The notes: generated by a model not told the origin, from the sequence alone. DNA of 42,290 nt from Roseburia_C sp900315735 (GCA_052118425.1 JBQKHF010000028.1); one strand, 5' to 3'. Numbered from the stretch's first letter, positions 14,797 to 23,046 are shown. Numbers and translations: made by a program.

Positions 14797-15918
14797 CTAT
14801 CTTTTTTTCATGCATTTGCTTATTCTTCCGATGCATAGTGGAAAAATCACCGCCAATGACAGAAATGCAATTGCCTGAATCCATATAAATATCGTTTTCC
14901 ACTCCGGTAACCGGTAAAAAAGTAATGTAACCGCAAATGTAAAAAACATTACCAGCGGTATTATCAATTTTTCTTTATTTTGCTGCTTTCCCTTTTGACA
15001 CACAGCTTTCAGCAAATCCGAGGCATAGAACATCCCGGTATTGATAAATGCATAAATCGTAAAGAACCAGATTGCTACCATAAAAGCATCCTGCCGCTCG
15101 AAGAAGCCTCCGGGCAGTTTTATCATGCTCATCAATGTAATCGCCGGATATTTCATTTTGGGCAGCATGCCACTGCCAAAAATACCAAGTGTAATCAGAT
15201 AGATTGCGGCATTAAAAATTACTGTAACACAAAGACTTTTTCGGCATGTCCGTCCCACGCGGACATCATTTGTAAGGTAGGGCTGCAAAAATAATACGAA
15301 TGCCAGTGTGCCATAAAGGAGCACTACTACCGCCATGCCTTTCAAAAAACTTCCCAGAGAATGCATCATTACCGGAGTCCAGTAAATCGTATTGACATCT
15401 TTTGTTGCCAGAAGCAACATTAAGATAAGGGGAAGAAATACAAACCAGAACAGGATTTCATACACACGGGCACGCCCTTCGATACCCTGCCAGATTCCAT
15501 AGCCGCACAGAAGCACCAGCAGGACTGCCGCCAGCACAAATGAACTGTCCTTTAATAATTCACTCACCATTAAATCACTTAAGAGAAATAAGCCATATCC
15601 AGCTAATAAAATTCCCTCAACCGCATAGACCGCCAGCATCAAAATACGGATAAAACCATTTCGCTGCTTCTTTAAAATATCGGGGTAACTTTCCACGGTA
15701 TTACTGATATTGCCGGTGTTACTGTTTTTCTGCAGCAGCTCCGGCAGAAAAGTAAATAGATACACCGGCACTGCTCCCAGCAGAATTGCAAAAATGCCAT
15801 CTGTTCCAAGCATTTTCCCCAATAATCCCGGAAGCAGCAGCGTACTGATTCCGCACATATCAAAAATCAGGAGCCTTGCCATCTGCCGCTCTGATATTTT
15901 CTGATTTTCTGAAAACAT
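14797..15918 (-). CDS. Spore germination receptor permease subunit (GerB type)
   Basis: 373 residues with about ten membrane segments. It is related to the amino acid/polyamine transporter fold (endospore germination permease family). The N-terminus ISERQMARLLIFDMCGISTLLLPGLLGK is typical of GerB proteins. In known receptors this subunit binds the germinant in the spore inner membrane; the ligand cannot be inferred here. Its start codon lies two bases after the gerA stop, and its AGGAGG site is inside the end of gerA, so the two are translationally coupled. Confidence 0.93.
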   Translation of the reverse strand: MFSENQKISERQMARLLIFDMCGISTLLLPGLLGKMLGTDGIFAILLGAVPVYLFTFLPELLQKNSNTGNISNTVESYPDILKKQRNGFIRILMLAVYAVEGILLAGYGLFLLSDLMVSELLKDSSFVLAAVLLVLLCGYGIWQGIEGRARVYEILFWFVFLPLILMLLLATKDVNTIYWTPVMMHSLGSFLKGMAVVVLLYGTLAFVLFLQPYLTNDVRVGRTCRKSLCVTVIFNAAIYLITLGIFGSGMLPKMKYPAITLMSMIKLPGGFFERQDAFMVAIWFFTIYAFINTGMFYASDLLKAVCQKGKQQNKEKLIIPLVMFFTFAVTLLFYRLPEWKTIFIWIQAIAFLSLAVIFPLCIGRISKCMKKR

Positions 15919-15920
15919 AA

Positions 15921-17507
15921 TTACTTTTTCCTCCTAAGCCGCAGACGATTATGGCGTCTTGCAAAAATCGGTCTGTGCCGCAATTGATACAACGGCAGTC
16001 GCAGCAGGCTGTCCCGCTCATCCTGATAATCCGTTACATCTGCTCCCACGAATGGCATCAGATATGGAATGCCAAAGCTCTTAAGATGGGACAAATGAAT
16101 GAGTACCGCAAGTAATGCCACCAAAAAGCCAAAAAAGCCCAGCCACGCACACATGGCAATAAAGAAAAATTTTAAGATGCGAAATGCCGTTGCAAATTCT
16201 TCATTGGGTATCGCAAAAGAGCAAAGTGCCGTAAAAGCCACTACAATTACCACGATAGGACTGACCAGATTTGCTTCCACTGCCGCCTGTCCGATAATCA
16301 GTCCCCCCACAATTCCTATGGTATTTCCCATAGCTCCCGGAAGACGCACACCCGCTTCCCGCAACAGTTCAAAGGACAATTCCATCAAAAGCACCTCGAC
16401 CACTCCTGGAAAAGGCACGCCCTGTCTGGCTGCAGCAAAGGATAGCAGCAATTTCGTCGGCAATATTTGTGTATGAAAATTACAGACTGCAAGATACAGT
16501 CCCGGCAATGTCATAGCAAAAAAGGAAGCCAGGAAACGTAAGACTCTTCCCAATGATGCAATTTCCCAGCGGTTGTAATAGTCGTCACTGGTCTGTATGA
16601 AGGAGTTGTAATCCGTTGGCAGAATCAGTGCAATAGGCGAATTATCTGCAATCAGCACCACCCTTCCCTCTAAGATTGCCATAGCTGCCCGATCCGGCCG
16701 CTGGGTGGTCTGAAACTGTGGAAACGGGGAATACCATTTTTCCTCTGTAAGCTGTTCGATGATTCCACTGTCTAAGACGCCGTCAATCTCAAAACCATCA
16801 AGCCGCCTTTCTACCTCTTCTAAGACTCCGGGATAAATCAAATCCTCCATATACATCAAATCCACATTAGTTTTGCTGCGCAATCCGACTTTTTTCTCTT
16901 TTACTTTTACTTTCGGAGAACGAATCCGTTTTCGTACCAGTGCCGTATTGGCTTTGACCGACTCGGTAAAACCTTCATTGGAGCCACGGATTACCTTTTC
17001 TGAATTTACTTCGGAAATTCCCATAGACGGGTATCCTTTATCCGGAATCTTTAATGCCTTGTCATAGCCATCTATAAAAAGAATCGTATCTCCGGTCAGA
17101 AGACCTGCCGCTGCATCTGTAAAAGTATCAAAAGGCGTAACATCCGATAAGCCAAGAGCATTCTGTGAAAGCTTTTCATAGACTTCCTTTTCACTGTAAT
17201 GGCACAGTTCATTTAAAAGCCTTCCCACAAGAGATTTTTCAAAAATCGCACCGCCACCGGTCACCTCTATGTATGCTGCCATACATGCTATCTGCTGCTT
17301 CTGCCCAATCTTCATGATTCGCATTTTAATATCTGCACACTCGGAAAATATTTTCTGGAAATGTGCAACATTTTCCTGCAAGCTTGTTGTAATCTTATCG
17401 TTGTGTTCTGTGGTGCATTCTGCGGTGTGTGTTGTTGTATTCTCTACGGTATGTTCTGCTATACGCTTTGCAGTGTGCTCTGTGGTTTTCTCTTCTTTCT
17501 GCTGCAT
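15921..17507 (-). CDS. Spore germination receptor subunit A (GerA type)
   Basis: 528 residues. The soluble N-terminal part contains DTILFIDGYDKALKI, RGSNEGFTESVKANTALVRKRI and DVMYLED-type segments of GerA proteins. About five membrane segments follow from residue 310 (FLASFFAMTLPGLYLAVCNFH; ELLREAGVRLPGAMGNTIGIVG). A basic tail (RRHNRLRLRRKK) ends it. The start at 17507 has GAGGAG upstream; a start five codons earlier lies on top of that site. The first 45 residues are an unusual Thr/Glu/His repeat (TEHTA, AEHTV, TTHTA, TTEH). It is the first gene of the operon; recent work on the family describes GerA subunits forming the nutrient-gated ion channel. Confidence 0.95.
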   Translation of the reverse strand: MQQKEEKTTEHTAKRIAEHTVENTTTHTAECTTEHNDKITTSLQENVAHFQKIFSECADIKMRIMKIGQKQQIACMAAYIEVTGGGAIFEKSLVGRLLNELCHYSEKEVYEKLSQNALGLSDVTPFDTFTDAAAGLLTGDTILFIDGYDKALKIPDKGYPSMGISEVNSEKVIRGSNEGFTESVKANTALVRKRIRSPKVKVKEKKVGLRSKTNVDLMYMEDLIYPGVLEEVERRLDGFEIDGVLDSGIIEQLTEEKWYSPFPQFQTTQRPDRAAMAILEGRVVLIADNSPIALILPTDYNSFIQTSDDYYNRWEIASLGRVLRFLASFFAMTLPGLYLAVCNFHTQILPTKLLLSFAAARQGVPFPGVVEVLLMELSFELLREAGVRLPGAMGNTIGIVGGLIIGQAAVEANLVSPIVVIVVAFTALCSFAIPNEEFATAFRILKFFFIAMCAWLGFFGFLVALLAVLIHLSHLKSFGIPYLMPFVGADVTDYQDERDSLLRLPLYQLRHRPIFARRHNRLRLRRKK

Positions 17508-17577
17508 AATTCGACTCCTCATTATTTTTTACATTGCATTGTCTGCCACTTTTTCCCGCGCAACTATGAAAAGGCTC

Positions 17578-17655
17578 CTTCTTACGGATGCCTGGCAGCG
17601 AACTACGAGAAACACGCTTTGCGAGTTATCGCGATGCTCGCCAACGTCCGCGTAA
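17578..17655 (+). repeat. Dispersed palindromic intergenic repeat, copy R3
   Basis: CTTCTTACGGATG starts the copy. 17601-17627 is 27 bases identical to the complement in R2. The copy continues ATCGCGATGCTCGCCAA and ends CGCGTAAA, just before a terminator. Relative to R2, a 9-base TCTCGAGTT piece is missing. Confidence 0.75.
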
Positions 17656-17690
17656 AAAAAGACAGACCCTATGCGGTCTGTCCTTAGTGT
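17655..17690 (-). terminator. Terminator of the gntR gene
   Basis: ACAGACC (17662-17668) and GGTCTGT (17675-17681) form a 7-bp stem. On the minus strand it is followed by CTTTTTTT. It lies about 55 bp beyond the gntR stop. Confidence 0.88.
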
Positions 17691-17735
17691 TTCCGTATTT
17701 TGTTTTTTTATTCCTGCGGGATTACTCCTGTTGGA

Positions 17736-18410
17736 TTATTCCTGCTGGCGGATCATATCTTTGACTGCTTCTGCCTGATTCTTTACATGCTCCCGCATGG
17801 TTTCTGAAGCCCGGGATTTATCCTTCTTACGAAGACTCTCTACAATATCCTTATGTTCTTTTAACAGCCTCGGATAAATCGTCTCATCCTTTAAATATTC
17901 TACACGGTAACGATACATCTGCTCCCGCAGATTGTTCAGCATGGATACCAGCTTTGCATTTCCGGTAGCATTATATATAGCATCATGAAATGCCACATCT
18001 GCCTGTGCAATTTCTTTTACATCATCACTTTTTAAAGAATTTTCAAAATTCTGTCTTGCCTGTTCTAATGCATCGAACTGTTCATCTGTAATCTGTTCTG
18101 TTGCAAGCTGAACTGCCAGTTCATCTAATGCTGCCCGAATCTGCAATACATCTTCCATGTCCTTTTCTGTCATGCGGGCAACCTCGGCACCCTTTCTCGG
18201 TACAGTTACAGCAAGCCCCTCCTGCTCTAACATCCGGATGGCCTCACGAATCGGTGTACGGCTGACTCCAAGCTTGGATGCCAGCTGCAGCTCCATCAGT
18301 CTTTCACCCGGTTTTAATTCTCCTTTTAATATCGCCTCACGAAGTGTATTAAATACAACATCACGCAAAGGAAGATACGCATTCATATTTAATTCCAGAT
18401 TATCTGTCAT
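17736..18410 (-). CDS. GntR family transcriptional regulator (FadR subfamily, FCD domain)
   Basis: 224 residues. The winged helix-turn-helix lies at 10-75 (LREAILKGELKPGERLMELQLASKLGVSRTPIREAIRMLEQEGLA). An all-helical FCD effector domain follows (about 85-210) with the metal-site pattern of Asp and His residues: AQADVAFHDAIYNATGN and REHVKNQ. The effector is unknown; FCD domains usually bind small organic acids. It lies 39 bp after ispE on the same strand and is probably co-transcribed, with no metabolic gene next to it that would name a target. Confidence 0.93.
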   Translation of the reverse strand: MTDNLELNMNAYLPLRDVVFNTLREAILKGELKPGERLMELQLASKLGVSRTPIREAIRMLEQEGLAVTVPRKGAEVARMTEKDMEDVLQIRAALDELAVQLATEQITDEQFDALEQARQNFENSLKSDDVKEIAQADVAFHDAIYNATGNAKLVSMLNNLREQMYRYRVEYLKDETIYPRLLKEHKDIVESLRKKDKSRASETMREHVKNQAEAVKDMIRQQE

Positions 18411-18449
18411 ATTATTAACCCTCCAACCCTTTTTCCAAAGAGTATGTTC

Positions 18450-19319
18450 TTATCTTCTATTATTATAAATATCTGTTACAAAGACCTGCCTTGCGAGTCC
18501 ACTCTGACGTACAATCGCTGCTGCCATTTTTGCCGTTTCCAATTCATCAAAAAGTCCAAATACTGTCGGACCACTTCCACTCATCATGGCATTCAATGCA
18601 CCATTTTCCCGCATCAGTTCTTTTATCTTCTCAATCTCAGGATACTTCTTTGCAGTAACTGTTTCTAAAAGATTTCCCATACTACCTGCAATTGCCGGCA
18701 AATCTTTTGCACGGATATTCTGTATTAAGGCATCAATGTCAGGATGCTGTGTATTCTCATCCAGCTTCAGATTCTCATAGACATATTTTGTGGATACACT
18801 TACCTGTGGCTTGGCAATGACTACCGGACACTTCACCATCGGTGGCAAGGAAGTTAATTTCTCACCAATTCCTTCTGCTAAAGCTGTACCTCGCATGATA
18901 CAATATGGTACGTCAGCCCCAATCTGAACGCCCAGCTCCATCAGTTCTTTCCTCTTTATGCCCAGTTCAAACAATTCATTGATTCCATAGAGTACGCCTG
19001 CGGCATCGGTACTTCCACCTGCCATTCCGGCAGCAACCGGAATCCGCTTATTCAGCCGGATATCGATACCCTCTTCAATCTGATATTTTTCTTTCATAAG
19101 TCTGGCTGCACGGTAAGCCAGATTGCTTTCGTCTACCGGAAGAAATCCAAGATTTGTCTCTAAATGTATGCCAGATTCCATTTTTTTAAGATGAAGCTGG
19201 TCATATAAATGTATGGTCTGCATAACCATCTTTACTTCATGATACCCATCTTCTCTCCGACGTAATACGTCCAATCCCAGATTTATTTTTGCCAGTGCCT
19301 TTACTGCAAGTTCGTCCAT
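18450..19319 (-). CDS. ispE: 4-diphosphocytidyl-2-C-methyl-D-erythritol kinase
   Basis: 289 residues of the GHMP kinase family. It begins MDELAVKALAKINLGLDVLRRREDGYH, with the AKINL substrate-binding start. The ATP loop is PVAAGMAGGSTDAAG at about 90-104, and the C-terminal motif is MMSGSGPTVFGLF near 255. It phosphorylates CDP-methylerythritol in the MEP isoprenoid pathway, in the cytoplasm. The ATG at 19319 has AGGAG upstream; an earlier in-frame start lacks one. gntR follows directly. Confidence 0.96.
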   Translation of the reverse strand: MDELAVKALAKINLGLDVLRRREDGYHEVKMVMQTIHLYDQLHLKKMESGIHLETNLGFLPVDESNLAYRAARLMKEKYQIEEGIDIRLNKRIPVAAGMAGGSTDAAGVLYGINELFELGIKRKELMELGVQIGADVPYCIMRGTALAEGIGEKLTSLPPMVKCPVVIAKPQVSVSTKYVYENLKLDENTQHPDIDALIQNIRAKDLPAIAGSMGNLLETVTAKKYPEIEKIKELMRENGALNAMMSGSGPTVFGLFDELETAKMAAAIVRQSGLARQVFVTDIYNNRR

Positions 19320-19396
19320 TGTTTTTCTCCTGTATTTTGTATACATGATACAAATTTATGTTATCATTTTTTCTAAAAAAGGTCAATTCTTCCTCT

Positions 19397-19423
19397 TATA
19401 TTTTGTCCCATTCTTACCGATAA
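19397..19423 (+). promoter_or_regulatory. Sigma-D-like (flagellar sigma factor) promoter
   Basis: TATA, 15 bases, then ACCGATAA closely resembles the sigma D/FliA pattern TAAA-N15-GCCGATAA. It ends about 63 bp upstream of the start codon of the next gene. An inverted repeat CCATTCTTA/TAAGAATGG (19408-19416 and 19440-19448) overlaps it and could be a regulator site. Confidence 0.5.
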
Positions 19424-19485
19424 AATATATGAATAAGGCTAAGAATGGATACTTAGTAAACATTTGACCAAGGAGGGTTAAGTTT

Positions 19486-20073
19486 ATGGCAATTAATTCT
19501 ATTAACAATTATGCATCTACTGTTGCATCCACTGTTGCTGCAGATTCCAAAGCTTCTTCCAAGAAGACGGAATCTTCCAAGAATGACACCTCTACCGGTG
19601 TTATTTATGAAAAAAGCTCCAGTGACAAGAGCAGTTCTTCCAAAAAGACACAGAACTCTGCTCTCGTTGCAAAGATGAAAGCTGATTCTGATAACCGTAT
19701 CTCACAGCTTCGTGGAATTGTAGAACAGATGATGAGCAAACAGGGCGCAGCCATCGGAAAAGCTGATGATATGTGGTCTTTCCTTGCAGGCGGTAACTTC
19801 ACTGTTTCTGCTGATGTGAAAGCACAGGCTCAGGCTGATATTGCAGAAGACGGATACTGGGGTGTAAACCAGACCTCTGACCGTATCTTAGATTTTGCAA
19901 AAGCATTATCCGGCAATGACAAGTCCAAAGCTCAGGAATTATTAGATGCTTTTAAAAAGGGCTTCAATCAGGCAACCAAAGCCTGGGGCGGAACACTTCC
20001 GGACATTTCCCAGCAGACCTATGATAAGGTATTAGAAAAATTCGACAGCTGGATGAATGGTGAAGACGACTAA
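19486..20073 (+). CDS. Uncharacterised conserved protein, possibly motility-linked
   Basis: 195 residues. Residues 1-60 are Ser/Lys/Thr-rich and probably disordered (STVAADSKASSKKTESSKND). The rest is helical and contains GYWGVNQTSDRILDFAKALSGNDKSKAQELLDAFKKGFNQATKAWGG, rich in Trp and Gly-Asn turns; I recall similar hypothetical proteins in flagellated Clostridia but cannot name a family. There is no signal peptide, membrane segment or Cys. It is preceded by AAGGAGGG and a sigma-D-like promoter and followed by a strong terminator, so it is a single-gene unit. A flagellar or chemotaxis-regulon role is an inference from the promoter only. Confidence 0.8.
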   Translation: MAINSINNYASTVASTVAADSKASSKKTESSKNDTSTGVIYEKSSSDKSSSSKKTQNSALVAKMKADSDNRISQLRGIVEQMMSKQGAAIGKADDMWSFLAGGNFTVSADVKAQAQADIAEDGYWGVNQTSDRILDFAKALSGNDKSKAQELLDAFKKGFNQATKAWGGTLPDISQQTYDKVLEKFDSWMNGEDD

Positions 20074-20098
20074 ATTATTTTAAAGCAACTCGTGAAAA

Positions 20099-20128
20099 AA
20101 GAAGCTGCCGATTGGCAGCTTCCTTTTT
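20099..20128. terminator. Terminator between the 195-residue protein and the alarmone synthetase
   Basis: GAAGCTGCC and GGCAGCTTC (20101-20122) form a perfect 9-bp stem with a GATT loop. It has CTTTTTG after it on the plus strand and an A-run before it, so it can serve both convergent genes. Confidence 0.92.
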
Positions 20129-20162
20129 GTTTATGTGAGAAACCCGTTTTTTCGAATTTCTT

Positions 20163-20849
20163 TTATTTTTCCTTCTCCGCTCTTTCTTTCTCTTCCCGCA
20201 AAAGTTCTGCTTCCTGTGCTGCCTTTGCCTCTAAGATTGCTTCGTTCAAAGATAACATCTTTGCATCCAGCATAGAAACAATTTCTGCACACTCCCGTAA
20301 ATCCTTACTGATATACTCCGGTGCATTTCCTTCGAATTTGTAATAAATCTTATGTTCGAGACTTGCCCAGAAATCCATGGCAATGGTTCGTATCTGTATC
20401 TCAACCTTCGTATCTACCACACGGTCTGATAAGAAAATCGGCACCGTAACTAACATATGATAGCTCTTATAGCCGCTCTCCTTCGGATGCTTGATATAAT
20501 CCTTTACAGACACCACGGTAAGGTCATTCTGCTTTCCAATCATCTCTGCCATCCGATAAATGTCAGAAGTAAAAGAACATACAATACGGATTCCTGCAAT
20601 ATCATTTACATAATTGACCATATTATCAATGGTACTCTCGTAACCGTATCGTTTTAACTTCTTTACGATACTCTCCGGCGTCTTAATCCGTCGCTTTATA
20701 TATTCTATCGGATTGTACTGATGTACATGCTGAAATTCATCATTTAATATTTCAAGCTTGGTTCCAACTTCTTTTAATGCGGAATTATAAAGAAAGATTA
20801 TGGTGTTCCAACCATCTACACCTTCTGTCACTTCAATTGGTGATTCCAT
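20163..20849 (-). CDS. Small alarmone synthetase, (p)ppGpp synthetase of the RelQ/RelP type
   Basis: 228 residues carrying only the synthetase domain of the RelA/SpoT family. The pattern seen: RRIKTPESIVKKLKRYGY (ATP site), NDIAGIRIVCSF, HPKESGYKSYHMLV (substrate loop) and KVEIQIRTIAMDFWASLEHKIYYK (metal-binding Glu and acceptor site). No HD hydrolase, TGS or ACT domain is present. It makes (p)ppGpp from GTP or GDP and ATP in the stringent response. The C-terminus is a long charged helix (AEELLREEKERAEKEK-like). The ATG at 20849 is chosen because GGAGGAG precedes it; an ATG five codons earlier overlaps that site. Confidence 0.92.
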   Translation of the reverse strand: MESPIEVTEGVDGWNTIIFLYNSALKEVGTKLEILNDEFQHVHQYNPIEYIKRRIKTPESIVKKLKRYGYESTIDNMVNYVNDIAGIRIVCSFTSDIYRMAEMIGKQNDLTVVSVKDYIKHPKESGYKSYHMLVTVPIFLSDRVVDTKVEIQIRTIAMDFWASLEHKIYYKFEGNAPEYISKDLRECAEIVSMLDAKMLSLNEAILEAKAAQEAELLREEKERAEKEK

Positions 20850-20875
20850 TTTCCACTCCTCCATGCATCTACTAT

Positions 20876-20907
20876 GGGAAATGCTTTTTGCACTTTCGGC
20901 ATTTCCC
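20876..20907 (-). promoter_or_regulatory. Leader hairpin upstream of the alarmone synthetase
   Basis: GGGAAATGC and GCATTTCCC form a perfect 9-bp stem with a 14-base loop, ending about 26 bp before the start codon. There is no T run, so it is more likely an mRNA leader structure than a terminator. The rest of 20908-21075 is AT-rich promoter and terminator sequence without a gene. Confidence 0.5.
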
Positions 20908-21075
20908 GCGTAAGTTATAATATATGCAATAACAATCTAACTTTAGTATAGCACATCTTTGTATAATTTGCTTGTTTTTAGTTAAATTTTTATCAATTTT
21001 TAATAATTATGCACAAGAGGTATAGTTTTTAGTTCTTTTAAGTATAACTTTTATCTATATTTTCTTTAATTTTTC

Positions 21076-22137
21076 TTATAAATCAAGCTTCAAATCGTTT
21101 TCTTTAATCCAGCCAATCTTACGGAAGAACAGACCAAATGCCCAGGTTAAAACGCCCGGTAAAATGAAGCATACTAACAGCATTCCAATCCAGTCCATTG
21201 GTGTAATGGCTGCCTTGGCACCGGATGCAATATCATTAATCCAGCCGGTATAAACACCAATCTGACCAACCAGTCCACAGGTTCCCATTCCGGATGCTAC
21301 AGCAGCACCATTCATCTGAAGATGGAAGACGCAGGTTGCAATTGGTCCTGTTATGGCGGAGCTTAAGATTGCCGGAAGCCAGATTCTCGGATTCCGCACA
21401 ATATTTCCCATCTGTAACATGGAAGTTCCGATTCCCTGTGCGAAAAGTCCGCCCCATTTATTTTCCCGGAAGCTAAGTACCGCAAAGCCTACCATGTTGG
21501 CACAGCATCCTGCTACTGCGGCTCCTCCTGCCAGTCCGGTCAGTCCCAAAGCGGCACAGATGGCAGCACTGCTGATTGGCAGTGTCAATGCGATACCGAC
21601 AATTACAGATACTAAAATTCCCATGAAGAATGGCTGTAATTCGGTTGCCCACATAATGGCATTTCCTACTGCACTGGCTACGGCTCCGATTGCCGGTGCC
21701 CACCAGATAGATAAACCTGCTCCGATAAAAATGGTTACAAACGGAGTAACGATAATATCAATTTTGGTTTCTTTGGATACTGCTTTACCGAATTCTGCCG
21801 CAAAGATGGTTACAATCAATACTGCCAGCGGACCGCCTGCTCCACCCAGCGTATTTGCGGCTACACCGACGGCTGCCAGTGAAAAAAGTACCAGTGGCGG
21901 GCACTGCAATGCAAAACCAATGGAAATTGCCATTGCCGGGCCGGTTGCTGCTTTGGCATATCCACCGATATCCACCAGAAGCTGGATGCCAGCCTGCTCA
22001 CCAATTGTACTGATAATTGTTCCAATTAAAAGAGAAGCAAAAAGACCCTGTGCCATTGCACCTAAGGCATCAATGCCGTATCTTTTTGCTGAGATAATAA
22101 TATTTTTGCGTTTTAAGAACGCTTTTATCTTTTCCAT
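21076..22137 (-). CDS. PTS-IIC-like membrane transporter, predicted NiaR target
   Basis: 353 residues, very hydrophobic, with eight to ten membrane segments and many Gly/Ala stretches (VAANTLGGAGGPLAVLIVTIFAAEFG; LTGLAGGAAVAGCCANMVGFAVLSFRENKWGGL). It resembles the stand-alone PTS_EIIC_2 type of integral membrane protein. No IIA or IIB domain or gene is present nearby. It lies 90 bp after niaR on the same strand, and a tandem palindromic site typical of a repressor target lies directly before its ribosome site (AAGGAGGAAG). NiaR controls NAD synthesis and niacin uptake genes, and its regulon is known to include uncharacterised membrane proteins. Uptake of niacin or a related precursor is therefore plausible; a sugar substrate is the alternative. 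Confidence 0.85.
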   Translation of the reverse strand: MEKIKAFLKRKNIIISAKRYGIDALGAMAQGLFASLLIGTIISTIGEQAGIQLLVDIGGYAKAATGPAMAISIGFALQCPPLVLFSLAAVGVAANTLGGAGGPLAVLIVTIFAAEFGKAVSKETKIDIIVTPFVTIFIGAGLSIWWAPAIGAVASAVGNAIMWATELQPFFMGILVSVIVGIALTLPISSAAICAALGLTGLAGGAAVAGCCANMVGFAVLSFRENKWGGLFAQGIGTSMLQMGNIVRNPRIWLPAILSSAITGPIATCVFHLQMNGAAVASGMGTCGLVGQIGVYTGWINDIASGAKAAITPMDWIGMLLVCFILPGVLTWAFGLFFRKIGWIKENDLKLDL

Positions 22138-22162
22138 TTTCTTCCTCCTTGACTTTTTCTAA

Positions 22163-22186
22163 CTGTCTTGTCAGTTGTCTTGTCAG
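22163..22186. promoter_or_regulatory. Probable NiaR operator (two abutting 12-bp repeats)
   Basis: CTGTCTTGTCAG is followed immediately by TTGTCTTGTCAG. Each is a near-palindrome of the CTGnCAnGnCAG kind, and the two abut without a gap. The pair lies 26 bp upstream of the transporter start and downstream of niaR, the position expected for a repressor site. Confidence 0.7.
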
Positions 22187-22227
22187 TCAAGGAGTAGTTT
22201 ACCATATCGAGAAAAAAAGTCAAGCTG

Positions 22228-22743
22228 TTATCTTGCGTAGCCTTTTTCCCGCAATTTTTCTTCTATAATATCAAGCAATTGTTCCGAATCTGCTTCCACG
22301 GTATGAAAGTGTTTATTTCCGGTCAGTGTCTTAAGGGGCTTTGCCTTGCTTTTGGCAACCTTTGCAATAAATTCATCCACATCCTGACGGCTCTTTAAAA
22401 TCAAGTCCACCGTTATCTGACCGTAAATATCATGCTCAATTACGACATCTAATACTTTTCCGCCATAATCCACGATGGTATAAAGCTCATCCTGGGTCTG
22501 CTCATCACTGTGGCTTACTGCAATGGTTCTTCTTGCTTTCTGTGTCTCTTCCGAAGGGTCATAGAGCACATAGCCTTTGTTGGTGCTTAAAATGTTCTTA
22601 TTTACTGCACGAAGCAATGCAATATCCTGTACAATCACCTGACGGCTGACTCCCAATTCTTTTGCTAATTCCGTACCGGACAAAGGTTTTCCCTTCTTTC
22701 CCAGCATCTTAATGATTGTATCACGGCGCATCTGCCCTTCCAT
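22228..22743 (-). CDS. niaR: NiaR family niacin-responsive transcriptional repressor
   Basis: 171 residues. The N-terminal HTH_11 domain spans about 3-60 (MRRDTIIKMLGKKGKPLSGTELAKELGVSRQVIVQDIALLRA). It is followed by a 3H domain (about 75-168) that contains three conserved His residues in context: VVIEHDIYGQITVDL and TLTGNKHFHTVEADS. Such proteins (B. subtilis YrxA/NiaR) repress NAD synthesis and niacin transport genes when nicotinic acid is present, using a bound metal. The ATG at 22743 has AGGAGG upstream; a start six codons earlier does not. It is followed by the PTS-IIC-like transporter with an intervening operator. Confidence 0.92.
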   Translation of the reverse strand: MEGQMRRDTIIKMLGKKGKPLSGTELAKELGVSRQVIVQDIALLRAVNKNILSTNKGYVLYDPSEETQKARRTIAVSHSDEQTQDELYTIVDYGGKVLDVVIEHDIYGQITVDLILKSRQDVDEFIAKVAKSKAKPLKTLTGNKHFHTVEADSEQLLDIIEEKLREKGYAR

Positions 22744-22779
22744 TTTCTTTCCTCCTGACACTTTTTCTTCTTTCCTTAC

Positions 22780-23046
22780 CTAGTCTTCTTCAATCACATG
22801 GATTTCCAAAAAATCAAATTCAATTTCTTCCACAAAATTATCCTGATAAAATCTGGTCTTCGCATGCCGCTTAAATTCATCTACGTTGCGGTCTAACCAG
22901 ATTGGTTTCCCTAAATCAAAGGTATAGCACACCTCATCTAATGCCCGGAACACTTTATGGGTTCTGGTATCCCCGGAATCATCACAGATGGTGGTATCCT
23001 TTAACATATGATTGTCTTTAAATTCTTTTGCCCATAACCGGAACAT
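22780..23046 (-). CDS. Small conserved acidic protein of unknown function
   Basis: 88 residues, acidic and without Cys-rich, membrane or signal features: MFRLWAKEFKDNHMLKDTTI, then ALDEVCYTFDLGKPIWLDRN, ending FDFLEIHVIEED. The compact beta-rich look and its place between an RNA methyltransferase and niaR recur in my memory of Clostridia, but I cannot name a family. It starts three bases after the methyltransferase stop, with its ribosome site (GGAGG) inside that gene's end, so the two are probably translated together. Confidence 0.8.
   Translation of the reverse strand: MFRLWAKEFKDNHMLKDTTICDDSGDTRTHKVFRALDEVCYTFDLGKPIWLDRNVDEFKRHAKTRFYQDNFVEEIEFDFLEIHVIEED

Noticed and set aside
21294..22162. 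Long Ala/Pro-rich frame on the plus strand opposite the transporter
   Set aside because: Antisense shadow of a Gly/Ala-rich membrane protein gene that has clear signals on the other strand.
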